DNA from: Achromobacter ruhlandii
GTDB taxonomy: Bacteria; Pseudomonadota; Gammaproteobacteria; Burkholderiales; Burkholderiaceae_B
Reading direction: 5' to 3'
Assembly: GCF_902859695.1 (NCBI RefSeq)
Contig: NZ_CADIJL010000010.1
Span: 124,001-188,000 of the forward strand
Length of the DNA stretch: 64,000 nt
Both the position numbers and the translations under genes were made by a program. Positions within the stretch are counted from its first letter, which is position 1. Each line of letters opens with the position of its first letter. The notes beneath the pieces are model-generated. The model made no database searches. It was not told where the DNA came from and saw only the letters and a program-made list of their open reading frames with translations. This document shows positions 35,422 through 44,676 of the stretch, in pieces.

Positions 35422-36165
35422 ATGCCGTCGGCCCACCGCTATGCGTTGTATCTCGCCCCCACCGGCCCCTGGCGTGAACTCGGCAGCCGCTGGCTGGGCC
35501 GCTGCGCCGACACCGGCGCGGCCCTGCCGCCGCTGCCCGGCCAGCCCGAGGCCGCGCGCGACTGGACCGAGGCGCCGCGCCATTACGGCCTGCACGCCAC
35601 GCTGAAGCCGCCGTTCCGTCTGCGCCCCGGCGCCACGCCGCGGGACGTCGACGCCGCCGCGCGCCAACTCGCCGCCGGCGACAGCGCCTTCGCCATCCAG
35701 CTCGAATGCGAGCCGCTGCGCGGCTTCCTGGCCTGGCGCATCGCAGCCACCGACGCGGAGGGCCGCGCCCGCATCAACGCCCTGGCCGCCGCCGCCGTGC
35801 GCGGCCTGGACGACCTGCGCGCGCCCGCCACCGCCGACGAACTGGCCCGGCGCCAGGCGCACGCGCTGTCGTCCGAACAGCAGGCCATGCTGGCGCGCTG
35901 GGGCTACCCCTATGTGTTCGACACCTTCACCTTCCACATCACGCTGACCGGCAAGCTCGACGGCGCCGCGCTGGAGCAGGCGCGGGCCGGCATCGCGGCG
36001 TTCGCCGATCCGCTGCGCGGCCAGCCCATGGCGGTGCCCGGCGTCAGCGTCTATGTCCAGCCGCAAGCGGGCGCCGACTTCATCGTCGCGCGCCACTATC
36101 CCTTCGATGGCGGCCACGTCGACGCGGCGGGCGCGGCCTACCTGCAAGGACCGGCGACGGCATGA
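35422..36165 (+). CDS. 2H phosphoesterase-like phosphonate metabolism protein (DUF1045)
   Basis: This 247-residue protein is of the DUF1045 family often found in phosphonate operons. It has two HxT motifs characteristic of 2H phosphoesterases: HAT at 58-60 within HYGLHATLKPPF, and HIT at 172-174 within FTFHITLTG. Such enzymes open cyclic phosphodiesters. The cluster has no PhnP, the enzyme that normally opens the ribosyl 1,2-cyclic phosphate released by PhnJ, so this protein is the likely substitute (inference). It is two bases after the second phnM and overlaps phnN by four. Confidence 0.87.
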   Translation: MPSAHRYALYLAPTGPWRELGSRWLGRCADTGAALPPLPGQPEAARDWTEAPRHYGLHATLKPPFRLRPGATPRDVDAAARQLAAGDSAFAIQLECEPLRGFLAWRIAATDAEGRARINALAAAAVRGLDDLRAPATADELARRQAHALSSEQQAMLARWGYPYVFDTFTFHITLTGKLDGAALEQARAGIAAFADPLRGQPMAVPGVSVYVQPQAGADFIVARHYPFDGGHVDAAGAAYLQGPATA

Positions 36166-36740
36166 ACCCGCCCGTTCCCGCCAGCGGCGAACGCCTGGTC
36201 TACCTGATGGGCGCCTCCGGCAGCGGCAAGGACACCCTGCTGCGGCGGCTGCGCGCCGGGCTGCGCGACAACGAACCGGTGCTGGTGGCGCACCGCTACA
36301 TCACGCGCGACAGCGGCGCCACCGAAGACGCACTGTGCCTGAGCGCCGAGGAATTCGCGCGCCGCGCGGCACTGGGCTGTTTCGCCCTGCACTGGGCCAG
36401 CCATGGCCTGCGCTACGGCATCGGCATCGAGGTCGACACCTGGCTGGAGGGCGGCGCGGCCGTCATCATCAATGGTTCGCGCGCGCACCTGGCCGAGGCG
36501 CACCGGCGCTATCCGGCGCTGACCGCGGTCGAGATCACGGTCGACCCCGCGCAACTGGCGCGGCGGCTGGCGGCGCGCGGCCGCGAAACGCCCGAACAGA
36601 TCGCCCTGCGCCTGCAACGCGCCGCGCAGGACTTCCCCGTCCCCGACGGCTGCCGCCTGCTGCGTGTCGGCAACAACGGCGCGCCGGAAGCCGCCACCGC
36701 CGAACTGCTGGATATCGCCCGCGGCCGCCTGATTGCGTAG
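36162..36740 (+). CDS. phnN: ribose 1,5-bisphosphate phosphokinase
   Basis: PhnN phosphorylates ribose 1,5-bisphosphate to PRPP, closing the C-P lyase pathway. The 192-residue guanylate-kinase-like protein has Walker A MGASGSGKDT near residue 16, RYITRDSGATED, and the segment FALHWASHGLRYGIG. The start overlaps the upstream stop (ATGA). PRPP made here links phosphonate carbon use to the purine genes in the window only in a general metabolic sense. Confidence 0.93.
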   Translation: MNPPVPASGERLVYLMGASGSGKDTLLRRLRAGLRDNEPVLVAHRYITRDSGATEDALCLSAEEFARRAALGCFALHWASHGLRYGIGIEVDTWLEGGAAVIINGSRAHLAEAHRRYPALTAVEITVDPAQLARRLAARGRETPEQIALRLQRAAQDFPVPDGCRLLRVGNNGAPEAATAELLDIARGRLIA

Positions 36741-36801
36741 CCCGCGACGGCATCGCCGCGAAACGCCCGCCACGACGCCACGGCCGCTCCAGCCGGGCGC
36801 C

Positions 36802-37761
36802 TTACGCCCGCGGTCGAGCGTCCGGCCCCAGGTCGGCGCACAGCTCCAGGAGGATGTCGGAAAAGCATTCCTCCGCCGCCAGCGCCTGCTCGCGCCGGCG
36901 GCGGATCAGGTTGATCGGCGGCAACTCCCAGCCGAAGTCCCACGGCACCATGCCCAGCTTGCCGCGCTGGCACAGTTCGCGCGCGATGTCCTCCGGCACC
37001 ACCGACATCAGCGCGGGATTGGCGCTCAGCATGCCCTCGATCACATCGGTGGAATAGGCTTCCAGCACCGGCGCCGGCGAACGCAGGCCGGCGCGGATAA
37101 AGTGCTCGACAATCAGTTGGCGCGTCGGCGTGTTGACCGCCGGCAGCACCCAATCCATCCGCGCCACCGCCGGCCAGTCCGCCTCGCGCCGCGCCAGGCG
37201 CTGCGCCAATCGGCTGTGCGCGATCAGGCGCGGCCGCTGGCGGTACAGCACGCGATGGGTCAGGTCATCCTGCGCCAGGGTCGAAGTCGCCCGGCTGATG
37301 ATGCAATCGAGCTCGTGCCGCCGCAGCATCGGCACCAGGTGGTCGGTGGTGGCGCGGTGCAGCGTCAGGGTCACGCCGTGGCGCTGGTGCAGCCGGCCGA
37401 TGGCGGCGGTCAGCAGCGCGCTGGACACGTACGGCACCACACCGACATGCAGATGCGCCGCGCGGCCGTCGTGCAGCGCCTCGACCTCGCGCGCCCACAG
37501 GTCCAGGTCGCCCTGCATGCGGCGGGCCCGCACCAGCGCCAGTTCGCCCAGCGGCGTGGGCTGCATGCCGCGCCCGGTGCGCAGGAATAGCGGCGCGCCG
37601 AAGATGTCCTCGAGCTCGGCCAGCGCCTTGGTGGCGGCGGGCTGGCTGATGCCGGTGGCGGCCGCCACGCGGGTCAGCGTGCCGTGCTTGGCGATATTCG
37701 CCAGCAACACCAGATGGCGGTGGCGCAGGCGGTTGGCGAGTCGGGCGGCGTCCCAGGTCAA
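36802..37761 (-). CDS. LysR-family transcriptional regulator
   Basis: This 319-residue LysR regulator has an N-terminal HTH at about residues 15-75 (RHLVLLANIAKHGTLTRVAAATGISQPAATKALAELE) and a C-terminal effector domain. It resembles the GbpR/CbbR-like LTTRs that control sugar or acid uptake. It is divergent from the gamma-glutamyltransferase-like gene; inverted repeats in the gap are its likely binding sites. The effector is unknown. Confidence 0.9.
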   Translation of the reverse strand: MTWDAARLANRLRHRHLVLLANIAKHGTLTRVAAATGISQPAATKALAELEDIFGAPLFLRTGRGMQPTPLGELALVRARRMQGDLDLWAREVEALHDGRAAHLHVGVVPYVSSALLTAAIGRLHQRHGVTLTLHRATTDHLVPMLRRHELDCIISRATSTLAQDDLTHRVLYRQRPRLIAHSRLAQRLARREADWPAVARMDWVLPAVNTPTRQLIVEHFIRAGLRSPAPVLEAYSTDVIEGMLSANPALMSVVPEDIARELCQRGKLGMVPWDFGWELPPINLIRRRREQALAAEECFSDILLELCADLGPDARPRA

Positions 37762-37773
37762 GGCGGTCTACTC

Positions 37774-37821
37774 ATAACTGATTGGTTATTCAATTATGCC
37801 AACAATGGGTACATCAGTTAT
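37774..37821. promoter_or_regulatory. LysR-type binding region between lysR and the GGT-like gene
   Basis: ATAACTGAT (37774-37782) recurs inverted as ATCAGTTAT (37813-37821), and the first copy is also part of ATAAC-N6-GTTAT (37774-37789). Spaced recognition and activation sites with TA-rich dyads are the usual LysR arrangement. The stretch is distinctly AT-rich for this genome. Confidence 0.55.
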
Positions 37822-37867
37822 TTCACAATCCTATACTGCGCCGTATCCCCATCCCGCCCGACCGCCC

Positions 37868-39700
37868 ATGTCCGACTTCACTACCCGCCCCGAAATCCGC
37901 GGCACTTTCGGCGTCGCCTCATCCACCCACTGGCTGGCGTCGCAGGTCGCCATGGGCGTGCTGGAGCGCGGCGGCAACGCCTTCGACGCCGCCGTGGCCG
38001 GCGGCTTCACGCTGCAGATCGTCGAGCCGCACCTGAACGGCCCCGGCGGCGAAGTGCCGATCCTGCTGTGGAGCGAACGCGAAGGCCGCATGCGCGCGCT
38101 GTGCGGCCAGGGGCCCGCGCCGGCGCTGGCAACGCCGGCCTACTTCCGCGGACTCGGCGTGGACCTGGTGCCCGGCATCGGCCTGCTGCCCGCCACCGTG
38201 CCCGGCGCTTTCGGTGCCTGGTTGACGATGCTGCGCGACTACGGCACCTGGGAACTGGCCGACGTGCTGCGCCCGGCCATCGACTACGCCCGCAACGGCT
38301 TCCCGCTGGTGCCGCGCATCTCGCAGGCCATCCTGGCGGTGCAGGCCCTGTTCCGCGACGAATGGACCAGCTCGGCCGCCGTCTGGCTGCCCGACGGCAA
38401 GGTGCCCGCGCCCGGCGCGCTGCTGCGCACGCCGGCCATCGCCGCCACCTACACCCGCATCCTCGACGAAGCCCACGCGGCGGCGACCGACCGCGCCGGC
38501 CGCATCGACGCCGCGCTGGCCATCTGGTATCGCGGCTTCGTCGCCGACGAGATTGACGCCTACTACACCCATGAAGCGGTGCGCGACACCACCGGCCAGC
38601 GCAATCGCGGCCTGCTGCGCAAGGCCGACCTGGCCGACTGGCGCGCCTGCTACGACGATCCGGTCACGCTGCAATACGGCCGCTACACGGTGGCCAAGTG
38701 CGGCGTCTGGTCCCAAGGCCCGGTGCACCTGCAGCAGCTGGCGCTGCTGCGCCACCTGCAAATGGACGGACTGGACCCGGCCTCGCCGCAATTCGTGCAC
38801 CGCATCGCCGAGGCCGCCAAGCTGGCCTTCGCCGACCGCGCCGCCTGGTACGGCGATCCCGATTTCGTCGACGTGCCGTTGGCCGCGCTGTTGAGCGACG
38901 ACTACGCCCGCGCGCGCGCCGCCGCCATCGGCCCGCGCGCCGCCACCACGCTGCAGCCCGGCTCCCCCGGGGGCCGCGCGCCGCGCCTGCCCGACCTGGA
39001 AGCCGCCGCCCGCACCCTGGCCGCGTCCGACACCCGCTTCGGCGTGGGCGAGCCGACCTTCGCGGCGCTGCCGCCGGTGGCGGAATGGGCCGCTCGCGAG
39101 ATCTTCGTCGGCGACACCTGCCAGATCGACGTCATCGATCGCGACGGCAACATGGTCGCGGCCACGCCGTCCGGCGGCTGGCTGTCGTCCAGTCCGGTGG
39201 TGCCGGCGCTGGGTTTCCCGCTCACCACGCGATTGCAGATGACCTGGCTGGACGAGGGCGTGCCCGGCCAGCTGCAACCCGGCAAACGGCCCTGCACCAC
39301 GCTGTCGCCCGGCCTGGCGCTGCGCGACGGCTTGCCCTACATGGCCTTCGGCACGCCCGGCGGCGACCAGCAGGACCAGTGGACCGTGTCCTTCTTCCTG
39401 CGCCACGCCATGGGCCTGAACCTGCAGGCGGCGATCGACGCGCCGTCCTGGCACATCGACCATTTCCCGGGCTCGTTCTGGCCGCGTTCGCTGACGCTGA
39501 ACCGCCTGACCGTCGAAGGCCGCCTGCCCGAGGCCACGCGGCAGGCGCTGCGCGAGGCCGGCCATGACCTGCGCGTCGGCCCCGACTGGTCCGAAGGCCG
39601 CATCAGCGCCTGCACCCGCGAACCGGCGGCCGGCGGCGGCCTGCTGCTGCGCGCCGCCGCCAACCCGCGCGGCATGCAGGGCTACGCGGTCGGCCGATGA
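37868..39700 (+). CDS. gamma-glutamyltransferase-family Ntn hydrolase (cytoplasmic)
   Basis: This 610-residue protein spans both subunits of the GGT family. Thr417 in GDTCQIDVIDRDGNMVAATPSGG matches the autoprocessing nucleophile; flanking residues differ from the classic TTHFSVVD. GTPGGDQQDQW near residue 497 is the family oxyanion-region signature. No signal peptide precedes the enzyme, so it is cytoplasmic, unlike classical periplasmic GGT. It is divergent from a LysR gene and followed by a Bug receptor gene 56 bases downstream. It probably acts on a gamma-glutamyl amide or other small amide imported by that system; glutathione is only one option. ATG at 37868 is preferred to 37796. Confidence 0.88.
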   Translation: MSDFTTRPEIRGTFGVASSTHWLASQVAMGVLERGGNAFDAAVAGGFTLQIVEPHLNGPGGEVPILLWSEREGRMRALCGQGPAPALATPAYFRGLGVDLVPGIGLLPATVPGAFGAWLTMLRDYGTWELADVLRPAIDYARNGFPLVPRISQAILAVQALFRDEWTSSAAVWLPDGKVPAPGALLRTPAIAATYTRILDEAHAAATDRAGRIDAALAIWYRGFVADEIDAYYTHEAVRDTTGQRNRGLLRKADLADWRACYDDPVTLQYGRYTVAKCGVWSQGPVHLQQLALLRHLQMDGLDPASPQFVHRIAEAAKLAFADRAAWYGDPDFVDVPLAALLSDDYARARAAAIGPRAATTLQPGSPGGRAPRLPDLEAAARTLAASDTRFGVGEPTFAALPPVAEWAAREIFVGDTCQIDVIDRDGNMVAATPSGGWLSSSPVVPALGFPLTTRLQMTWLDEGVPGQLQPGKRPCTTLSPGLALRDGLPYMAFGTPGGDQQDQWTVSFFLRHAMGLNLQAAIDAPSWHIDHFPGSFWPRSLTLNRLTVEGRLPEATRQALREAGHDLRVGPDWSEGRISACTREPAAGGGLLLRAAANPRGMQGYAVGR

Positions 39701-39756
39701 ACCATTTTTCCATCCAGCCGGCGCACAGACCGGCCACATCACAAGGGGTAAACACC

Positions 39757-40728
39757 ATGAAGACCATCCGACGACTGTTGCGCGCCTGCGCCCTCACCCT
39801 GGCCTGCGCCGCGCCCGCGCTGGCGCACGCGGCCTGGCCCGAAAAGCCGATCACGCTGATCGTGCCGTGGGCCGCCGGCGGCTCCACCGACATCCTGGCG
39901 CGCGTGCTGTCCGAAGGCCTGACGCAGTCGCTGGGCCAGCCCGTCATCGTCGAGAACCGCTCGGGCGCCTCGGGCAACATCGGCAGCACCTTCGTGGCGC
40001 GCGCCAAGCCCGACGGTTATACGCTGCTGGTCGGCTCGATGAGCACCCACACCATGAACCAGGCGCTGTACGGCAACATGCCGTTCGACGGCGTCAAGGA
40101 CTTCACGCCCATCGCCGAACTGGCGCTGGTCACCAATACGATGGTGGTGCATCCCTCGGTGCCGGCCAGCAACGTCAAGGAGTTCATCGACTACGTCAAG
40201 GCCAATCCTGACAAGGTGGCCTACGCCTCGGCCGGCCAGGGCTCGACCAATCACCTGAGCGCCGCGCTGTTCGAGAAGGCCGCCGGCGTGAAGATGATGC
40301 ACATCCCCTACCGCGGCGGCGCGCCGGCTGTGCTGGATACGGTGGCCGGCCGCACCCAGGTGCTGTTCAGCGCCGGCACCCAGACCCTGCCGCACGTGCA
40401 GACCGGCAAGCTCAAGCTGCTGGCCGTCACCGAGGAACAGCGTTCGCCGCTGCTGCCCGAGGTGCCGACCGTGGCCGAGACCCTGCCCGGCTATGAACTG
40501 TCGGTCTGGTACGGCGCCTTCGGCCCGGCCGGCATGCCGCCCGAACTGACCACGCGCCTGAACCAGGAGATCAACAAGATCCTCAAGCGGCCCGACGTGG
40601 TCAAGAAGATGGGCGACATGGGCGTGCTGCTGCTGGAAACCACCCCGGAGCAGTTCGGCCAGGTGCTGGCGCGCGACGCCGACAAGTACGGCAAGCTGAT
40701 CAAGGAACTGGGAATCACCGCCGAATGA
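39757..40728 (+). CDS. Bug-family tripartite tricarboxylate transporter receptor
   Basis: This 323-residue periplasmic receptor has a signal peptide ending AHA near residue 25 and mature opening AWPEKPITLIVPWAAGGSTDILAR, then VENRSGASGNIGS, the Bug ligand-loop motifs. AAGGGG precedes ATG at 39757. It lies between the GGT-like gene and a GAF gene whose ATG overlaps its stop (ATGA), forming one operon. The ligand is presumably the substrate, or a relative, of the GGT-like enzyme. Confidence 0.9.
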   Translation: MKTIRRLLRACALTLACAAPALAHAAWPEKPITLIVPWAAGGSTDILARVLSEGLTQSLGQPVIVENRSGASGNIGSTFVARAKPDGYTLLVGSMSTHTMNQALYGNMPFDGVKDFTPIAELALVTNTMVVHPSVPASNVKEFIDYVKANPDKVAYASAGQGSTNHLSAALFEKAAGVKMMHIPYRGGAPAVLDTVAGRTQVLFSAGTQTLPHVQTGKLKLLAVTEEQRSPLLPEVPTVAETLPGYELSVWYGAFGPAGMPPELTTRLNQEINKILKRPDVVKKMGDMGVLLLETTPEQFGQVLARDADKYGKLIKELGITAE

Positions 40729-41216
40729 GCCTCACGTCCGACCCCCTCGAACGCCTGGCGCTGGCCTATGACGGGGCCTCGGCCCCGGCCGCTTTCGCCG
40801 CGCTCGACGCGCATGCCCACGCCACGCTGGGGCACACGCTGTGCACCATCAACCGCCATGACGCCGAACGCATGCGGGTGGTGCGGCTGTACAGTTCGAA
40901 CGCCGCCGCCTATCCGCCCGGCGGCAGCAAGGACAAGCGCGGCACGGCCTGGGGCCGCCACGTGCTGCTCGAACGCCAGGTCTTCATCGGCGAGGGCGTC
41001 GACGCGATCCGCGAATTCTTCGACGACCATGACGCGATCCAGGCGCTCGGCCTGCAATCGGTGATCAACGTGCCGGTGGTGTTCGACGGCGCCTGCCTGG
41101 GCACCGTCAACTTCCTAATGCCGCGCGCGGCGCTGACGCCGGCCGACATCGCCGCCGCCCGGCTGGCGGGCCTGCTGGCCCTGCCGGCCTTCCTGGCGCT
41201 GACGCCGGCCGGTTGA
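40725..41216 (+). CDS. GAF-domain protein
   Basis: This 163-residue protein is essentially one GAF domain (about residues 20-155; TLCTINRHDAERMRVVRLYSSN and GLQSVINVPVVFDGACLGTVNFLM) with no output domain. It overlaps the Bug gene by four bases. Single GAF proteins bind small molecules or have methionine-sulfoxide reductase-like roles, but the required cysteines are not arranged for fRMsr here. A small-molecule sensing or carrier role in the GGT/Bug pathway is inferred. Confidence 0.82.
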   Translation: MSLTSDPLERLALAYDGASAPAAFAALDAHAHATLGHTLCTINRHDAERMRVVRLYSSNAAAYPPGGSKDKRGTAWGRHVLLERQVFIGEGVDAIREFFDDHDAIQALGLQSVINVPVVFDGACLGTVNFLMPRAALTPADIAAARLAGLLALPAFLALTPAG

Positions 41217-41221
41217 AATGC

Positions 41222-41243
41222 GGGGCGCGCCTCGGCGCGCCCC
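41222..41243. terminator. GC hairpin between converging GAF gene and phnE
   Basis: GGGGCGCGCC and GGCGCGCCCC form a ten-base stem with a two-base centre immediately after the GAF stop and before the phnE stop. There is no T-tract, so termination strength is uncertain. Confidence 0.5.
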
Positions 41244-41247
41244 GGGC

Positions 41248-42042
41248 TCAGATCAGCGCGCGGCGGATGCGGGCCGAGGCCATGTCGATCACCACCACGA
41301 AGCCGACGATGATGATCATCACCGCGCAGGTCTCGGCGTAGCGGAAGCTGCGGATGATTTCCCACAGCACGGTGCCGATGCCGCCGGCGCCGACAATGCC
41401 CACCACCGAGGCCGAGCGCACGTTCGACTCGAAGCGGTACAGCGAGTACGAGATCCACAGCGGCAGCACCTGCGGGATCACGCCGTAGACGATCTCCTCG
41501 AGCGCATTGGCGCCGGTGGCGCGCACGCCTTCCACCGGACGCGGGTCGATGGCCTCGACCGCCTCGGAGAACAACTTGGCCAGCACGCCGGTGGTGTGCA
41601 CCCACAGCGCCAGCACGCCGGCGAAGGGCCCCAGGCCCACCGCCACGATGAACAACATCGCGAACACCATTTCATTGATGGCGCGGCAGGCGTCCATCAG
41701 GCGCCGCATCGGCTGGTAGACCCAGGCCGGCACCATGTTCGACGAGCACAGCAACCCCAGCGACACCGCCACCACGATCGCCAGGAACGTGCCCCACACG
41801 GCGATCTGCACCGTCACGATCATCTCGTCCAGGTACATGCGCCAGTCGCGGAAATTGGGCGGAAAGAAGTCGGCGGCGAACTGGGCCATATTGCCCGAGT
41901 CCCGCAGCAGGTCCAGCGGCCGCATGTCGGCGCCACGCCACGACATGACCAGCAGCGCCAGCACAAAGGCCCATACGAGCAGGACCGGCAGCGACGAGCG
42001 CGGGGCGGCGGGGGAACGGGAAGAAGGCACGGCCAGGGTCAT
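41248..42042 (-). CDS. phnE: phosphonate ABC transporter permease
   Basis: This 264-residue inner-membrane permease has about six hydrophobic segments. PhnE-type motifs are present: [31 protein letters not shown] near residue 70, [27 protein letters not shown], and the EAA-like loop [27 protein letters not shown] at 42042 has GGAA upstream; the longer ORF adds 25 unlikely residues. It is 77 bases downstream of phnD, a wider gap than usual within phnCDE. Confidence 0.93.
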   Translation of the reverse strand: MTLAVPSSRSPAAPRSSLPVLLVWAFVLALLVMSWRGADMRPLDLLRDSGNMAQFAADFFPPNFRDWRMYLDEMIVTVQIAVWGTFLAIVVAVSLGLLCSSNMVPAWVYQPMRRLMDACRAINEMVFAMLFIVAVGLGPFAGVLALWVHTTGVLAKLFSEAVEAIDPRPVEGVRATGANALEEIVYGVIPQVLPLWISYSLYRFESNVRSASVVGIVGAGGIGTVLWEIIRSFRYAETCAVMIIIVGFVVVIDMASARIRRALI

Positions 42043-42119
42043 GGGGATTCCGGAATAGAAAAATCGGATGGACGCGGCGCCGGCGCTTGAGGGGCAAGCG
42101 CCAGCGCCGCGTGGCATCG

Positions 42120-43100
42120 TTACTGCTTGGCGGTCGGTTGGCCCAGGCTGGCCAGCTTGGCGTCCAGGTCGGCCAACTGCTTCTGCTTCTCGGCCTGGCC
42201 GATGGTGGCATCGGCCTCGATCTTGGCCTTTTCACGCGCCAGTTCGATCTGGCGGATCGGCACCAGTTGCTGGTTGTCCGAGGCGCGGAAGCCCTGATAG
42301 GTCAGCGCCTTCAGGTTGGCCATTTCGCGCGCGGCGTCCTTGCCCTTGCCGTAGTTGACGAAGAAGTCGCGGATCTTGGCCTTCATGTCGGCCGGCAGGT
42401 CGGTGCGCATGACCAGCGGATCGGCCGGGATCAGCGGCGACTTCCACAGGATGCGCACGCTGTCGTTGGCGTCCTTGCCGGTGCTCAGGCGATAGCGCTC
42501 CAGCGCCTCGGTGTTGTTGACGGCCACGTCGACCTGCTTGTTGATGACCGACAGCAGATTGGTTTCGTGGTTGCTGACGCGCACGGCCTTGAAGAAGGTC
42601 TTGGGTTCGATCTTGTTGGCGGCCCACAGGTAATAGCCCGGCACGGCGGTGCCCGAGGTCGAGTTGGGGTCGCCGGCGCCGTAGGTCAGCTGGCCGCGGC
42701 GCTTGAGCAGGTCGTCCAGGGACTTGATGTCGCTGTCCTTGTTGACGATCAGCAGCGACCAGTAGCCCGGGTTGCCATCCTTGTCGATGACGGACGCGAA
42801 CACTTCGCCGCTGGCGCGGTCCACCGCCTCGATGGCCGACTTGTTGCCGTACCAGGCCAGCTGCACCTTGTTGAAGCGCATGCCTTCGATGATGCCGGCG
42901 TAGTCCGAAGCGAAGAACGGTTTGACCGGCACGCCGATGGCGCGGCTCAGGTCGTCGATGACCGGCTGCCAGACCGACTTCAGGTTGGTCGACGATTCCG
43001 TCGAGATGATGCCGAAGTTCAACGGCTTGGCCTCTTGCGCATGGACTTGCGTGGACAAGGCGGCAGCGGCGATCAGGGCAACAAAGGTTCTGCGTAGCAT
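42120..43100 (-). CDS. phnD: phosphonate ABC transporter substrate-binding protein
   Basis: This 326-residue periplasmic receptor has a signal peptide ending VHA near residue 21. The mature part carries PhnD features: [57 protein letters not shown], and [20 protein letters not shown], which line the phosphonate pocket. The C-terminal 45 residues are charged and helical. It supplies 2-aminoethylphosphonate-like compounds to PhnCE; exact preference is unknown. Confidence 0.94.
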   Translation of the reverse strand: MLRRTFVALIAAAALSTQVHAQEAKPLNFGIISTESSTNLKSVWQPVIDDLSRAIGVPVKPFFASDYAGIIEGMRFNKVQLAWYGNKSAIEAVDRASGEVFASVIDKDGNPGYWSLLIVNKDSDIKSLDDLLKRRGQLTYGAGDPNSTSGTAVPGYYLWAANKIEPKTFFKAVRVSNHETNLLSVINKQVDVAVNNTEALERYRLSTGKDANDSVRILWKSPLIPADPLVMRTDLPADMKAKIRDFFVNYGKGKDAAREMANLKALTYQGFRASDNQQLVPIRQIELAREKAKIEADATIGQAEKQKQLADLDAKLASLGQPTAKQ

Positions 43101-43129
43101 GGAAAGCTCCGGGTAGGGAACGGGCGGGG

Positions 43130-43972
43130 TCAGGCCGCGTAGGCCTGTTGGGAAAGCGGCGCCAGGCCCGGCAGGGGCTGGGCTTGCGGCGCGTATTCGG
43201 GAAGCAGTTCGCTCAGTTCCGAGCCGTACAGGTCGCGCAGCATGGCCGGCGTCAGCTCGGCCGAGGGGCCGTCGTAGACCACCTTGCCGTGGCGCAGCGC
43301 CACCACCCGCGGGCAGTAGCGCAGGGCCACGTCGACCTGGTGCAGCGAGACCACCACGGCCACCTTGCGGCTGCGGTTGATGTGCGCCAGCGTGTCCATC
43401 ACGCGGCGCGAGGATTCCGGATCGAGCGAGGCGATCGGTTCATCGGCCAGGATCACGCGGGCGTTCTGCACCAGCGTGCGGGCGATCGCGGCGCGCTGCT
43501 GCTGGCCGCCGGACAGCGTCGAGGCGCGCTGAAATGCGTAGTCGTCTATACCAACCTGGGCAAGCGCGTCGAGCCCCTGGCGCACTTCGGCCCGCAGGAA
43601 CACGCGCGTCAGGCTGCGCCACATCGGCACCCGCGGCAGCAGGCCGGTCAGCACGTTGGTGATGACCGGCAGGCGGCCCACCAGGTTGAATTGCTGGAAC
43701 ACGAAGCCGATGCCGGCGCGGGCCGCGCGCACATTCCGCGACAGGCGGCCATGGCGCTGGATCAACTGGCCGTTGACCGTGACGCTGCCCTGGCCGGCAT
43801 CGCCGACCACGAAGCCGGCCAGGTGGCGCAGCAGGGTGGACTTGCCGGAGCCCGAGGCGCCCAGCAGCGCCACCATCTCGCCGTCGGCCACGCGCAGGTC
43901 GACGTTATCCAGCGCCCGGGCGCCGGGATGGAAGGACTTGCTCAGCCCCTGTACTTCGATGGCGTAGGTCAT
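43130..43972 (-). CDS. phnC: phosphonate ABC transporter ATP-binding protein
   Basis: This 280-residue ATPase has Walker [10 protein letters not shown], signature [15 protein letters not shown], Walker [16 protein letters not shown] and the PhnC-typical [22 protein letters not shown]. The last 30 residues extend past the core with a Pro/Gln-rich tail. AAGGGG precedes ATG at 43972. It is the first gene of phnCDE; upstream only half of a Pho box (CTGTCAT on this strand, 44021-44027) is visible, and no PhnF motif. Confidence 0.94.
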   Translation of the reverse strand: MTYAIEVQGLSKSFHPGARALDNVDLRVADGEMVALLGASGSGKSTLLRHLAGFVVGDAGQGSVTVNGQLIQRHGRLSRNVRAARAGIGFVFQQFNLVGRLPVITNVLTGLLPRVPMWRSLTRVFLRAEVRQGLDALAQVGIDDYAFQRASTLSGGQQQRAAIARTLVQNARVILADEPIASLDPESSRRVMDTLAHINRSRKVAVVVSLHQVDVALRYCPRVVALRHGKVVYDGPSAELTPAMLRDLYGSELSELLPEYAPQAQPLPGLAPLSQQAYAA

Positions 43973-44169
43973 CGTTGAATCCCCTTGGAATGGTTCATTC
44001 GCGCATTCTGTTTTCGCGGCATGACAGCGCGATGACCCGGGAATCGAATCATTTGGCGGAAAATAGGGGCCATGGCAACCGACTGAAAGACATCCGTCAC
44101 ATAAGGCCGCGCCACCGTCGCGGGTGGCGGGTATATTCAAACAATCCCCCCTTTCGACAGGCGGTCATC

Positions 44170-44601
44170 ATGCTCAACGGTTCCTGCCTTTGCGGCCGTG
44201 TTGCCTACCAGATCACCGGCCCGCTCACCGACGCGCTCAATTGCCATTGCGCCATGTGCCGCACGTCGCATGGCGCCGCGTTCCGCAGCCGCGCCACCGT
44301 GCAGGCCAGCGACTTCGCCTGGACCAAGGGGGAAAGCCACGTCACCTGGTATTGCTCGTCGCCGGGCAACTACCGTGGCTTCTGCGAGGCCTGCGGCACG
44401 CCGCTGCTCAGCCGCTTCGACCAGACGCCCGACATCTACGGCCTGCCCCTGGGCGCCCTGGACGATGACCCCGGCATCAAGCCAGGCGCGCACTGTCATG
44501 TGGCGAACAAGGCGCCCTGGTTCGACATCACCGACACCCTGCCGCAATACCCGGACGCGTTCGAAGGCGCCGAAACGTCCCTGCCGCACGCGGTCACCTG
44601 A
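44170..44601 (+). CDS. GFA/CENP-V-family zinc protein (second copy)
   Basis: This 143-residue GFA-fold protein has cysteine clusters CLCGRVAY near residue 6, CHCAMCR near residue 26 and CEACGTPL near residue 73. It is not closely similar to the GFA protein at 21425 beyond the motifs. ATG at 44170 is used because it places the first Cys motif at the usual distance. It stands 197 bases from divergent phnC, and 65 bases before an ArsR gene that has its own promoter. Confidence 0.87.
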   Translation: MLNGSCLCGRVAYQITGPLTDALNCHCAMCRTSHGAAFRSRATVQASDFAWTKGESHVTWYCSSPGNYRGFCEACGTPLLSRFDQTPDIYGLPLGALDDDPGIKPGAHCHVANKAPWFDITDTLPQYPDAFEGAETSLPHAVT

Positions 44602-44615
44602 ACGGTTACACAGAA

Positions 44616-44676
44616 ATTCAACCAGACAGTTGAATTGAAACGGCAAGGCGGGATATATTCAACCTCATGGTTGAAT
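44616..44676 (+). promoter_or_regulatory. arsR promoter with duplicated ATTCAAC-N6-GTTGAAT operators
   Basis: ATTCAAC-N6-GTTGAAT occurs at 44616-44635 and again at 44657-44676. Between and across them, TTGAAT (44630-44635) and TATATT (44654-44659), 18 bases apart, form a promoter. The first operator covers the -35 and the second covers the transcription start and the ATG at 44667. This strongly suggests autoregulation by the ArsR protein. Confidence 0.75.

Noticed and set aside
38500-39700. Possibility that the GGT-like gene is truncated or frameshifted because the classic TTHFSVVD motif is missing.
   Set aside because: The frame is intact over 610 codons and the nucleophilic Thr is present in GDTCQIDVID at the expected place; the flanking residues simply differ.
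44001-44105. Possible Pho boxes upstream of phnC (CTGTCAT on the minus strand at 44021-44027, and CCGTCAC on the plus strand near 44094).
   Set aside because: Each is only a half-site; the partner halves at the required 11-base spacing do not match, or the orientation is wrong for phnC.
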